Assembly: GCA_015501595.1 (NCBI GenBank)
Contig: JADNRX010000088.1
Location: forward strand, 106,022 to 170,021
Origin: Hymenopellis radicata
Taxonomy: Eukaryota > Basidiomycota > Agaricomycetes > Agaricales > Physalacriaceae
DNA length: 64,000 nucleotides
Reading direction: 5' to 3'
The position numbers and the translations under genes are program-made. The notes beneath the pieces are model-generated. The model was given only the letters and a program-made list of their open reading frames with translations. It did not search any database and was not told the origin of the DNA. Within the stretch, counting starts at the first letter, position 1. Each line of letters opens with the position of its first letter. Below, piece after piece: positions 21,690 to 32,217 of the stretch.

Positions 21690-23040
21690 CAACTTTGACC
21701 AAAGTTCTAAAGTTCAATTTGAATAGTACTGTACATACAAGGATATACAAAGTTGATTGTCGCTCGAAAGCATTGTGCGAATGGTATTCACACAATGCTT
21801 CCGAGCGCGTATAACCCCCAGAGCCCATTGGGTAGTACCGGGTTGTGATCTGGGATTACAATTGAATGTGTCAACTGGGGGTTGAAACGTTGATGTTCCA
21901 GAATGACACTATTGTTTGGTACGCGACCAGTTAGATTATCGTTCGGCCACGGGGGAATATTCAGTGATGCCCCCCAGGCACCCAAAACAAGTCGCGCACC
22001 ATGAATCCTCCTCCCCGATCCACCGTCAGACCTCCTACTGCCCAGCCTGAGCCGCCAGATGACGACAGTGCCAGGCTGCGAACTCGGAAAGTGTGCATTG
22101 AGGAAGAGGTGGCCGACGCTTCCCCTCGAGAACATCGAGCGTGAGCTGACGTTGATTCAAGATGTATTCTTCATCTCGGACCTGCTCCTCAACGACAAGC
22201 GCGGTGGATAGAGTAACGCCGGCTTGTGGGCGTCTGCCCTCCAGAATATCGAGTGTTAGCTGACGTTCCCTGGCGACGTGTTCTTCATCTCGGACCTCCT
22301 CCTCAACGACAATCGCGGTGGATAGAGTAACACCGGCTTGTGGGCGTCTGCCCTCCAGAATATCGAGCGTTAGCTGACGTTCCCTGGCGACGTGTTCTTC
22401 ATCTCGGACCTCCTCCTCGACGACAAGCGCGGTGGATAGAGTAACACCGGCTTGTGGGCGTCTGCCCTCCAGAATATCGAGTGTTATCTGGCGTTCCTTC
22501 GCTACGTGTTCTTGCTTTCGGACCGTCTCTTTAAGAGTGCTGATCATCTTCGTCACCCTTCTTCCTACCCAACTCTGCTCAATGTGTCGTCCGTACCGTC
22601 CCTGGAGGGTGCGGGGACGTTTAAGGTCGCCAGTAAGGCTCTCGGTAGATGAAACCATTGTGATGTGTGAAGAGTAGATGTTAGAGTAGTTGATAGAGAG
22701 ATAGTTGAAGAGAAAGCATACATACTTATAGGTTGTGAAGAGGGGCCACATTCTCAGAATGAGCGGTCTAAGTCTCAGTAGCCCGGTGAATCAACGATTG
22801 GAACCGAAACATAAACTTGAATGCCGGGCGTCGAGACGTCGAGGACCGCAGTGACGTTTTTGAGACCAGTCCTGGATTCGGTGTACGACCACCGAACAAT
22901 TATTGAAACATCGCGCAAGTTGATATCGGCGACCTACCAAGACATGGTATCGGCTGCTTAGCAGCGTTTGGGCAAAAGGCAGAGCTGCGAGGCGCATCGT
23001 GGTCGCGTCGAGCCTTGCCGACGCGCTCGAATTGAGCAAG
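21690..23040 (-). mobile_element. dispersed element X, copy B
   Basis: Same order as copy A. Paired head-to-head with copy C (23520-24812) as a large inverted repeat with a ~0.45-kb spacer. The 45-bp palindrome is at 21762-21806; the second inverted repeat is partly decayed (about 21812-21860). A 33-bp block at 22800-22832 is inverted relative to copies A and C. Confidence 0.65.
22035..22658 (-). CDS. tandem-repeat protein of element X, copy B (207 aa, longest)
   Basis: No family recognised. Start ATG 22658 (MVSSTESLTGDLKRPRTLQG). After GRYGRHIEQSWVGRR come four 37-residue units of the form RQLTLDILEGRRPQ-AGVTLSTA-LVVEEEVRDEEHVARE, the last one ending YILNQRQLTLDVLEGKRRP, then the conserved PPLPQCTLSEFAAWHCRH tail. 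The 111-bp DNA units are nearly identical to each other, so they expanded or were homogenised recently. A TATA-like CTATAAGTATGTATG lies ~70 nt upstream. Length 624 bp, exactly one base longer than the frameshifted copy C. Confidence 0.75.
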   Translation of the reverse strand: MVSSTESLTGDLKRPRTLQGRYGRHIEQSWVGRRVTKMISTLKETVRKQEHVAKERQITLDILEGRRPQAGVTLSTALVVEEEVRDEEHVARERQLTLDILEGRRPQAGVTLSTAIVVEEEVRDEEHVARERQLTLDILEGRRPQAGVTLSTALVVEEQVRDEEYILNQRQLTLDVLEGKRRPPLPQCTLSEFAAWHCRHLAAQAGQ

Positions 23041-23112
23041 CTGGCCAGAAGGGTGGGCGCGGAGAGCAAGATAAAACGTGACAGCAGTCCCTATCTCGTG
23101 CTTGCAACTGAC

Positions 23113-23300
23113 CATGGGACAGCTTTTTCGTATTTTCAACATTGAGAAAGGGGATGGCCACAGATTCTTTGAGCAAATTCATGGAATTCTTTCCTGATGG
23201 ACGCGCAGCCGCTTCTACAATTCAGCTACTCTCGTCGACGGGTATCAGTTTCCCAAAAGATCCCCTGGAGGGACAGCCCTATCAAGAACCTCGAAAGCTC
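23113..23300 (+). pseudogene. 5' fragment of a basidiomycete MGQ..-type hypothetical gene
   Basis: ATG 23113 reads MGQLFRIFNIEK and, after a one-base shift, MATDSLSKFMEFFPDGRAA. This pattern resembles a large, uncharacterised basidiomycete family starting MGQYW..VN.DKR. It sits in the spacer between X copies B and C. Frameshifted and cut short; no function is known for the family. Confidence 0.4.
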
Positions 23301-23519
23301 ACCTCCAAGTACGTGCTCGACATATCATCTATCTCATACTTTCGCGCTTATATATTTGGCACGTAGAACCGGAATATGCGACCTACCATTGCAGCTTCAG
23401 GAAGCCAGAGTCACGAACACATTTTGCCGTTGGTGGAGCCCGGGTCCCAAGACTGCCATGGCCTTCCGCTGTAAACTATCTACTGCCTTAATCTTTTGCT
23501 TTGCTGTTTGTCTCGATGG

Positions 23520-24812
23520 TCCGCGGAGCGACTGGAACCGAAACATAAACTTGAATGCCGGGCGTCTCGATCGTTGATTCACCGGGCTACTGAGACTTAG
23601 ACCGCTCATTCTGAGAATGTAGCCCCTCTTCATAACCTATAAGTATGTATGCTTTCTCTTCAACTATCTCTCTATCAACTACTCTAACATCTACTCTTCA
23701 CACATCACAATGGTTTCATCTACCGAGAGCCTTACTGGCGACCTTAAACGTCCCCGCACCCTCCAGGGACGTTACGGACGACGCATTGAGCAGAGTTGGG
23801 TAGGAAGAAGGGCGACGAAGATGATCAGCACTCTTAAAGAGACGGTCCGAAAGCAAGAACACGTCGCGAAGGAAAGCCAGATAACACTCGATATTCTGGA
23901 GCGCAGACGCCCACAACCGGTGTTACTCTATCCACCGCGCTTGTCGTCGAGGAGGCGGTCCGAGATGAAGAACACGTCGCCAGGGAACGTCAGCTAACGC
24001 TCGATATTCTGGAGGGCAGACGCCCACAAGCCGGTGTTACTCTATCCACCGCGATTGTCGTTGAGGAGGAGGTCCGAGATGAAGAACACGTCGCCAGGGA
24101 ACGTCAGCTAACACTCGATATTCTGGAGGGCAGACGCCCACAAGCCGGCGTTACTCTATCCACCGCGCTTGTCGTTGAGGAGCAGGTCCGAGATGAAGAA
24201 TACATCTTGAATCAACGTCAGCTCACGCTCGATATTCTCGAGGGGAAGCGTCGGCCACCTCTTCCTCAATGCACACTTTCCGAGTTCGCAGCCTGGCACT
24301 GTCGTCATCTGGCGGCTCAGGCTGGGCAGTAGGAGGTCTGACGGTGGATCGGGGAGGAGGACTCATGGTGCACGACTAGTGTTTTGGGTACCGGGGATGT
24401 TTACACTTGCTTGAAGACCGAGGAAGCATAGTGGGCCCCTGGGGCCGCACCGTGTGGCGACCAGCGTTTCCCAGGGATTTCGACGCAGTTTATCTGTGGA
24501 GAACCCTGGGGGTACGCCACCATGCAACATCATAGTATGAGAGGGGCGCTCCCGCGACCCCCCGCCGAACGATAATCCAAGTGGTCGCGCACCAAACGGT
24601 AGTGTCATTCAGTTGACGCATTCAAATGTAACCCTCAGATCCCAACCGGTACCGAAATGGGCTCTGGGGGTTGCACTGGCTCGGAAGCATTGTGTGAATA
24701 CCATTCGCACAATGCTTTCGAGCGACAATACCTTTGTATATTCATCGAATTTTTGTATGTATAGTATTATTCAAATTGAAGAACTTTGCTCAGTACAACG
24801 TTACAATTGAAG
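23520..24812 (+). mobile_element. dispersed element X, copy C
   Basis: Plus-strand copy, inverted relative to copy B. It keeps the longer 3' part, shared with copy D, up to about 24812, and continues into the Y-prime/Y unit. Palindromes at 24679-24723 and 24625-24675. The 5' edge is about CTCGATGGTCCGCGG near 23515. Confidence 0.65.
23710..24332 (+). pseudogene. tandem-repeat protein of element X, copy C, one-base frameshift
   Basis: Aligns with copy B from MVSSTESLTGDLKRPRTLQG to LAAQAGQ, four units. Near 23917 copy B has ACAAGCCGG where this copy has ACAACCGG, so one base is lost in the first unit and the frame shifts; downstream units remain open in the shifted frame. 623 bp against 624 bp in copy B. 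Confidence 0.75.
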
Positions 24813-25038
24813 TCGAGGCATAGTCAGAAAAGGTATCTGTTAGGTTGCGCTACAATAGTCACGTACATCTTGAAGGCCGACCTTTCCGAACCATTTGCCT
24901 TCGTTGCCAGCTCATGCACGAGTAGAGTCATCGATGAATTGGATCTTGAAGTGTGTTACTGGTCACACTGCTGCTTGCGTTACACTCCCGCCGACCTCCC
25001 GCCCAAGTCGGCGACCAAGCCTGCCTGCCATACCTGAT

Positions 25039-25281
25039 ATGCGCTTCGAGACGGCGTATCTTCGAAAAGTGCTGCCGTATATTCACCTAGCACGTCTCCC
25101 CGCCAAATCCCGGGAACCATCCAATGACTATGACATCGTCTACAACGAGGAAGCGCCAAAGCAAAGGGAAGAGTCGCGAGAACTGCTCACAATAGACTGG
25201 GGCAACATTATATGCGCGACATTTCTGGACCAGGTGCTAATAGGGGTTACCTTCATCTTCCACTTTGCTTCACCACCATGA
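25039..25281 (+). CDS. Y-prime ORF, unrecognised (left arm copy)
   Basis: Reads MRFETAYLRKVLPYIHLARL, then KSREPSNDYDIVYNEEAPKQ and ELLTIDWGN, ending shortly after. It overlaps the start codon of Y1 (its stop contains the ATG's TG region at 25278-25281). A second copy at 26600 continues further (WLQGAVWFVTQVVHTDAL), so this one may be shortened at its 3' end. Function unknown. It is always seen between X and Y. Confidence 0.45.
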   Translation: MRFETAYLRKVLPYIHLARLPAKSREPSNDYDIVYNEEAPKQREESRELLTIDWGNIICATFLDQVLIGVTFIFHFASPP

Positions 25282-26089
25282 CGTTCTACACCGATACCGT
25301 AGCGGTTCCGTTAGAGGACATCTACATTGACGAAACGTCTCCAAAAATCACTACCCCGATACCTTGCACCCGCTATCTATTATCCGAGGTACCGTAGCCT
25401 GAGATGATCATTCTTCCTTGGCTAACGCGCTCCTCAGCGTGATTTTCTCGAGTACTCCATGGGCTTCAAGCGCGGTGAAATGGACGCGCTGCTGGAAACT
25501 GAGAGATCCTTCAATATTACAGGTGAGCGCCTATCGCCTGTATGGTAGTATCCTCATCCATGTTAGTACGCGAAGATGTATGTGAGAGCTTGTTTAAGCA
25601 CAATTGGGGCATAATACAGTCAGAGGACGAGCTCAAGTGTATTGTCGACTTCTTTTGGGACAACTACGAACGCGGTGTCAAGAATCGTGTCTGGTATGAG
25701 AAGGTGCGTTCCGAATTCCGACGATGTCCTGAGCCATGATCAACGTTGCTTAGCAATTCCCCACTCAACCATCTTACACATACCGTCTCTTGTACGACGA
25801 GACACGCGTGCAATTACACCTTCCCAACGGTCAGCCTTGCATATCAGGACAGACACTTGTGACTACAAGCCTGCATCCATTACTGGCTGTAGTCCTTGCT
25901 TCGGACTTTACGGTGTTTAACATCGAACCGAACCTTGAGAGCCCCATTGACAAATCTCTCGTGTCCCTTGCAATGGTTATGGCTCGCCCTCTCTGGCTAT
26001 CCTGGTTTCAGAATCGTCCACGATTGACCACGCCCCGTCCCCAACCTTCAGCGGTACGGGACCTTGCGAAGCACTTGTCTACAGACTGA
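25278..26089 (+). CDS. Y family protein, copy Y1 (about 225 aa, four exons), unrecognised
   Basis: No known domain recognised. Exons, with intron limits approximate: 25278-25388, 25439-25521, 25565-25703 and 25753-26089, all with GT..AG ends. The protein reads VPLEDIYIDETSPKITTPIP, RDFLEYSMGFKRGEMDALL, VREDVCESLFKHNWGI, CIVDFFWDNYERGVKNRVW, then YTYRLLYDETRVQLHLPNG, SLHPLLAVVLASDFTVFN, PLWLSWFQNRPRLTTPRP, RDLAKHLSTD. No signal peptide; one moderately hydrophobic stretch (HPLLAVVLA). Y2 and Y3 at 31.2-33.0 kb have the same exon pattern, and most changes leave the protein alike, which suggests selection on the protein. Confidence 0.65.
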
Positions 26090-26162
26090 GGGCACCACCA
26101 TGTTTCGCTGTAATCAATACATCTACAATTTTTTGTTCGCGCCACGGTTTGTTCCATGCGTC

Positions 26163-26539
26163 ACCACGCCTGCCTACCTGGATGAAATCGATGGCAAGAC
26201 CGGCATCGACAAAGCTCTGAACGAGTACCTACGTCGAACCATGAGTCAACGGCGCGTAATGGCAGAGTTTCAGGCACGTACGTGTATGTCTGAGTGTTCA
26301 AGCTGTCGAGGTCCGTAGCCCACGCTACCACGCTGAAGGAATGGCTTGATTGGCGGGATCGGCCGCTGATTGATTATTAACGAGCAGGACCAGACTGGAC
26401 CAGACATGAAAACACGTAGGAGCTCACAAGTACCACTGTAATGAAAGTCCACCATTATAGCCATTCCAGCATTTGCTGCCCTCTGCGCCAACGCTAACCC
26501 ATAGTCAAGGTTGTAGTCCGAAGCATCGTCAGTCCATAC
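26163..26539 (-). pseudogene. copied fragment of the GH53 galactanase gene
   Basis: Matches 17938-18300 of the GH53 gene (exon 1 end, intron, exon 2), including AGCATCGTCAGTCCAT and CTACCTGGATGAAATCGATG, with scattered differences (e.g. MVDLHY became MVDFHY). It lies immediately after the Y1 unit and before another Y-prime copy, so it is carried inside the X/Y cluster. It has no start or stop of its own. Confidence 0.85.
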
Positions 26540-26599
26540 TGTGAATAGTGTTGCCCTGTGTTACTAGTCACACTGCCGCCTGCGTTACATTCCCGCCAT

Positions 26600-27073
26600 C
26601 ATGACCTCCCGCCCAAGCCGGCGACCAAGCCTGCCTGCCATACCTGATATGCGCTTCGAGACGGCGTATCTTCGAAAAGTGCGGCCGTATATCCACCTAA
26701 CGCGTCTCCCCACCAAATCCCGGGAACCGTCCGATGACTATGACATTGTCTACAACGAGGAAGCGCCAAAGCAAATGGAAGAGCCGCGAGAACTGCTCAC
26801 AATAGACTGGGGCAACGTTATATGGGCGACATTTCGTGACCAGGTGCTGGCCATGTGGCTACAGGGTGCTGTCTGGTTCGTCACCCAAGTTGTGCATACC
26901 GACGCCCTTCTAATTCGGTGCTGTATAGGACGCTGATCAGTTTCTATCTCATGCCTGTGTATGGGAGACTGTCTGAGCGCGTTGGGCGTCGCTTTAGTGA
27001 CAAGGAAGGCGGGGCAGTGGCTTACCTGCGGGCATGGGTTCATCAGCTAGGGCTTTCAACCCGACAATACTAA
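26600..27073 (+). pseudogene. second Y-prime copy with longer 3' part
   Basis: Starts MTSRPSRRPSLPAIPDMRFE, then the Y-prime core as at 25039, then DQVLAMWLQGAVWFVTQVVH and, after a shift of frame, LISFYLMPVYGRLSERVGRR and AVAYLRAWVHQLGL. The shift near 26920 may be an unrecognised intron or a lesion. No Y gene follows; DUR3 begins 320 bp downstream. Confidence 0.4.
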
Positions 27074-27391
27074 TCCAGACGCTGTCCTGTATCGTTTTCG
27101 CTGGCAAATTACCACCACATTCATGGCGTCAATTTGGGATCTACCCAGTCATTGCTCTTTTCGCCTTCGACTTGAAGGATTCACGTCAATGTGCGCGCCC
27201 CTCCTATCGTCGGCCGCGGCCGAGCATTGTAACTAAAGATAGAGGTAGACTAACTGATAACAGGCCCGTCCTCGCGGACTTCTTTCTTTTTATCTCTATT
27301 TCGTTCCACGTCGATCAGCGACAAGGTCGAACGCCCTCGCCCGGCATTAAAAACAGGCCTGACAACTGGTGCTGGCTCTGACTGCGCAAAC

Positions 27392-30046
27392 ATGAGCACC
27401 TCACAAATCGACGCTACAGTCCCAGTGTTATCAGCCGGAGTCGGTTATGCCATTGTGCTGGGCATGGGCATGGGCTTTGCTGCTCTCATGCTTCTCATCA
27501 GCAAGGCGACAGACAGATATACGGAACACCATGCCGGAGGCTCGTCAGAGGAATTTACATCTGCGAGCAGGTCGCTCAAGCCGGGTCTCATCGCTTCTGG
27601 AATCGTCTCTGCCGCGACATGGGCTGCCACTCTCCTCCAATCGTCAACAGTCTGTATCGCGTATGGCTTAGCTGGACCTTGGTGGTATGCAGCTGGATCG
27701 TCGACACAGATTGTACGTCACGTTCAACTAAGATTTCGCAGAGTAACTTAACTGATTTACGCGTAGATGGCTTTTGCTCAGAACGCCATCCAACTGAAGA
27801 GGAACGCTCCCGGCGCTCACACATTTCTTGAGGTTATTGGTGTTAGATGGGGAACCTTTGCTCATTTGAGCTTCATGTTTTTTGGTCTGGGAACGAGTGA
27901 GTACGCGCCATTATGGCTTGTGCTTATTTCTTAACCGCATTTTTTTTACTAGACATCATGTACGTCTCAGTTTTTGGAACATTCACTTCTCAACAATCCC
28001 CAGTTTGACCTCCCAGCTTATCACTGGAGGAAGTAACACTGTCACTACTCTCACGGGCATGAACACCATTGCCGCATGCTTCCTAATCCCCGTGGGAGTC
28101 GTGATATACACATTATTCGGTGGTTTGCGTGCCAGTGAGTCTAGTCAACAACCGAACGAACGTTCCACTAACTACTGTTCTTAGCGTTCTTCTCCGACTA
28201 CCTTCACACCGTCCTGATCTTCGCTATCATTCTTGCCTTCTCCTTTAGCGCGTTTGCTACGAACGAATTTCTCGGATCACCCTCAAAGGTCTACGATCTG
28301 CTTCAAGTCGCAGCTCAGAACTACCCTGTCACGGGAAATGCGAGTGGTTCGTATACAAGCTTCCGTTCTGAAGACGGCTTGGTTTTTGGGATAGTTGTGA
28401 TGGTCTCTGGCTTTGGTAAGAGTACTATCGAATTTCTTATGTGATAATCCTGATAATAAGTATGTAGCCACGGTCTACATGGACCAAACGTACTGGCAGA
28501 GAGCTGTCGCTAGCAAGGCCAGCACGTCCGTCAAGGGCTACATTCTTGGTGGATTTGCCTTCCTTCCAGTTCCGTACGCGTTCGCCACCGCTGCTGGTCT
28601 CGCTATAGTTGCCCTGTCTGCAGATGCTACTTCACCTTATGCGCGTCTGACGCCTGCGCAATGGGGACTTGCGGCTCCCGCCGCGGCGACAGCACTATTA
28701 GGAAAATCTGGCGCTATTCTGTTATTGATCGTGCTTTTCTTGGCCGTCACGTCTGCGGTACGTTTGTCGTCTCGAGTCTCATTGTGAGATATCCTCATAG
28801 CGCATTAGGCATCTGCTGAGCTCGTGGCCGTGTCGTCTATTCTCACGTATGACGTCTACAAACGCTACTTTAACCCTCATGCTTCGGAGAAGCAAATTCT
28901 CTGGGTTTCTCATGCAGGCGTCGTGGGTTTCGGTCTGTTCATGGGTGTCCTTGGTGTCATTTTCTACGAAATCGGGATATCGCTTTCGTGGTTGTGTGTG
29001 TGATCTCCTTCAAATCTTGAAAGACTTGTCTGATTGGAAAAATTGTTTAGATGGATTCACGGGTGTGCTTTCTCCACTATTCATTTAAAGAAATATCATT
29101 GCTCAACGTGACCAGGAACATTCGCGTCGTCCGGAGTCGTTCCTGTAGGTCTGTGCCTTCGCTCTAGACATGCAAACAAATGGGGTTGTGTCGCTGGTCT
29201 CTGGCTCGGATTTGCTTGTGGTGTGGCGGCATGGCTTGGGACTGCAGCTGGCTACGGGGTTCGCCACTTTGTCCTGATACCCCTTATTTCGAACTAACGC
29301 GACACTGTCCAGGGTGTGATTGATGTCACTACAACTGGTGGAACATACGAACAGTTGGCGGGCAACGCTGGGTCCTTCTTCATGGCTGCAATCATCTCTG
29401 GCGGCGTCTCTTACTTCTGGCCTGAAAACTTTGACTTTGAGATCACTCGGCGCATGAATGTGTTCCAACCGGTGGGCGTCGATGCTGACGGCCACCAGCT
29501 CACGGAAAAGCGTTCTGGTACAGACATGCAGAGCGACAATAAGCTGACTACAGATGTGAATAGCGTCGAAGTCAGCTTGGAGAAGGGCTCCGGTGTTGCG
29601 CATGTGCACAACGATGCGTCTGAGGAGACCCTTTATAAGGACTTCATTCTTTCGGTGCGATTGACGATTGGGCTGTTTGTGCTGTGGGTAGAGTCTTCGC
29701 ACCACGTTTCGGTCACGCTGATAATAGTCCTCGTAGCCTGTGTATATTCGTGCCTTGCATGATGGTTATTCCGAAGATATGGTCAAAGGTAAGCGCTCTC
29801 TTAGCGTGGCTTCGGGGGGAGATGTGACTATATTGTTCAGGCTGGATTCACTTGGTGGGTCGTGTTGTCCTTGTTGTGGACGTTCGCGGCGGCATTCATC
29901 GTCGTCGTGTATCCTCCGGTATGGAATGTTGTTCTTTGGCTTGATACCTCATTTATGTTCTTCAGTGGGAATCCCGCCGGGCACTGTGGAGTATTGCCAA
30001 AGGAATCAGTCGGGACTTGACGAGTAGGAGGGTATCGTCAACATAG
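27392..30046 (+). CDS. DUR3: DUR3-like urea/polyamine transporter (sodium:solute symporter family), 13 exons with a 7-nt and a 12-nt microexon
   Basis: Family role: proton-coupled urea uptake at the plasma membrane, normally under nitrogen control. Exons 27392-27712, 27767-27896, 27953-27959, 28004-28134, 28185-28415, 28468-28757, 28809-28995, 29051-29062, 29116-29258, 29313-29683, 29737-29788, 29841-29918 and 29966-30046. Motifs in order: YAIVLGMGMGFAALMLLIS, SSEEFTSASRSLKPGLIASG, SAATWAATLLQSSTV, GPWWYAAGSSTQI, KRNAPGAHTFLEVI, LITGGSNTVTTLTGMN, VVIYTLFGGLRATFFSDYLH, VYMDQTYWQRAVAS, LLGKSGAILLLIVLFLAVT, SAELVAVSSILTYDVYKRY, GYGGVIDVTTTGGTYEQLAG. Around 12-15 hydrophobic spans are expected. 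Every exon is open. The gene is embedded between inverted X/Y arms. Confidence 0.92.
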
Positions 30047-30202
30047 GTTGTTTTGGTTATCTTTGGTCATGTTTAGATTGCATCTTAGACTTTTCCGCTC
30101 CATACCACCATCATCGTTTGACAAGACTCCTTTAACCTCTCTCAACCACAACCGCATTCTCTATCCTACCATTTGCTAACGCTTCATATAGCACCTACCA
30201 CC

Positions 30203-30841
30203 ATGACCATGACTGACGAAGAAATCGACAGAGACTTCAACTTTGTGGCCCCTATTTTCGCCGATGAAGGAAGGAAAGCAAAGTCGACGTCTGTTGATTT
30301 CGACGATTCTGATGCTGCATCTGCGGATAGTATGCATTCGCGCCCTATTCCTTTTCCACACCCATCTGCACGGTCGGCTACTTTGTCTCAGAATCTGAGA
30401 CTGCAGACCGCCCCTGCGCTCTTCGCCACGACTCGTCCCACGGCATCCTCCCTGGAAGCCGACTTGGACAGACGCATGGCTGATCTGCGCGCCCAGCTTG
30501 TCTACCGCAAAACACACGCGCTGTCCCTTTTCACCCCGGTAGCGTCGTGCAGTTATCCAGCGGGCCGAGTCGCACTCGGGAAACATTTCGTGGCAAGCCG
30601 CGTAGCCAGTCCCGAGCCCAAACGCACCTTCTCATACCATCAGCCCGCGGACAACGCCCCAAATATATATTATCCTTCGCCTTTTACGTGCCCATTCGTC
30701 ACGAAACCCAAGTCTTACAAAGCGCAGCTTCGTTATGAGTCTTATAAACCGGGGAATTCTCATCGTGGACGCGCATACCGCCGCTACATTGAGGCCGAAC
30801 GTCTCCGCGAGAGTGGAGGCCGCCAGCATTTCGACTACTAG
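30203..30841 (+). CDS. hypothetical protein, single exon, 212 aa
   Basis: The ATG at 30203 has good context (ccaccATGACC) and gives MTMTDEEIDRDFNFVAPIF. Further marks: DFDDSDAASADS, ADLDRRMADLRAQLVYRK, VASPEPKRTFSYHQP, a Pro/Tyr-rich part, and a basic end HRGRAYRRYIEAERLRESGG. No signal peptide or membrane span. It is probably intrinsically disordered. No family recognised. It lies with DUR3 inside the X/Y arms. Confidence 0.65.
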   Translation: MTMTDEEIDRDFNFVAPIFADEGRKAKSTSVDFDDSDAASADSMHSRPIPFPHPSARSATLSQNLRLQTAPALFATTRPTASSLEADLDRRMADLRAQLVYRKTHALSLFTPVASCSYPAGRVALGKHFVASRVASPEPKRTFSYHQPADNAPNIYYPSPFTCPFVTKPKSYKAQLRYESYKPGNSHRGRAYRRYIEAERLRESGGRQHFDY

Positions 30842-31223
30842 CTGAAGATCTGTTCCGACCACGGAATGATAAGGAGGATGAGATGCTCAATGTAAGTAAG
30901 TATGAACTCTGAGCGGTCGGGTGAAGCTGGTGTTTTTGCTTTCATCGTTGTACTTGTAATATAACCGTGCTATTTAACCCCCGTTCTCAAAGAACTTGAT
31001 TGTGGACTCCCACGTCAGTTATTTTCCCCAACAGGTGAAGTTCGACTTGCTACTCACGTAGAAGCTATTCTGCCCGCCCCGCCAAGACATCTGTGTTTGG
31101 TCCTCAGTTCATATGAAGCCATGTTACAGTCCGTGCGCCACAAGGGCTGTGGGTAGGTGCGAGCAGAAAATTGTGGGTGTATGGATTACAGTGAAATAAA
31201 GACAACATTGTGGAACGGAATAC

Positions 31224-32044
31224 TCAGTCTGTAGCAAAGTGCTTCGCGAGGTCTCGTACCGCTTTATGTTGGGGACGGGGCGTGGTCAATGGTGGACGAT
31301 TCTGAAACCAGGATAGCCAGAGGGGGCGGATCATAACCCTTGCGAGGGACACAAGCGTATTATCAAGGGAGTTCTCCATGTTCAGATCTCGGTTGTTAAA
31401 CAGCGCAAAGTCCGAATGAAGGACTACAGCCAGCAATGGATGCAAGGTGGTAGTCACAAGTGTCTCGCCCGATATGCAGGGCTGACCGTTTGGAAGGCGT
31501 AGTCGCACGCGGTTCTCGTTGTACAAGAGACGGTACGTGTAAGAGGGTTGAGTGGGGAATTCCTGAGTAACGTTGATCATGGCTCAGGACAGCGGCGGAA
31601 TTCCGAACGCACCTCTTCATACCAGACACGATTCTTGACGCCGGACTCGAAGTTGGACCAAAAGAAGTCGACAATACGTGTGAGCTCCTCCTCTGACTGC
31701 ATTATGCCCCACCCGCGCTTGAACAAGCTCTCGCATACGTCTTCGCGTACTAACATGATATGAATGAGCAACGATACTACCCTACAGGCGACAGGCGCTC
31801 ACGTGTAATATTGAAGGATTTCTTAGTCTCCAGCAGCGCGTCCATTTCACCGCGACTGTAGCCCATGGAGTACTCAAGGAAATCACGCTGAGGAGCGCGT
31901 TAGCCAAGGAAAAATGATCATCTCAGGCTACGATACCTCGGATAATAAATAGCGGGTGCATGGTATTGGGGTAGTGATTTTTGGAGATGTTTCGTCAATA
32001 ATGTAAATGTCCTCGAGTGGAACTGCAATGTCGTTGTGGGTCAT
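31224..32044 (-). CDS. Y family protein, copy Y2
   Basis: Start ATG 32044 (MTHNDIAVPLEDIYIIDET), then RYLLSE, RDFLEYSMGYSRGEMDALL, MLVREDVCESLFKRGWGI, RIVDFFWSNFESGVKNRVWY, PTQPSYTYRLLYNENRVRL, TTLHPLLAVVLHSDFALFN, PLWLSWFQNRPPLTTPRP and the end RDLAKHFATD. The three introns sit at the same places as in Y1. The most diverged of the three, yet open throughout. Function unknown. Confidence 0.6.
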
Positions 32045-32217
32045 GGTAAATGCTAAACGATGTCATAAGCCGACTGTCTGAGTTCATATGCCGATGTTAC
32101 TTAAATCCGTGCGCCACAAGGGCTGTGCGGCCCACGTGAGGAAAAGCATGGTGGGAGCAGAAATTTGTGGATGTATTCATTACAGTGAAAGAAGAACAAC
32201 ATTGTGGAATGGAACAC

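Noticed and set aside
25278..26089. Y protein as an HNH-nuclease family member
   Set aside because: The HPLLAVVLA..DF stretch looked similar at first, but the paired His/Asn/His motif and the Cys knuckles are absent.
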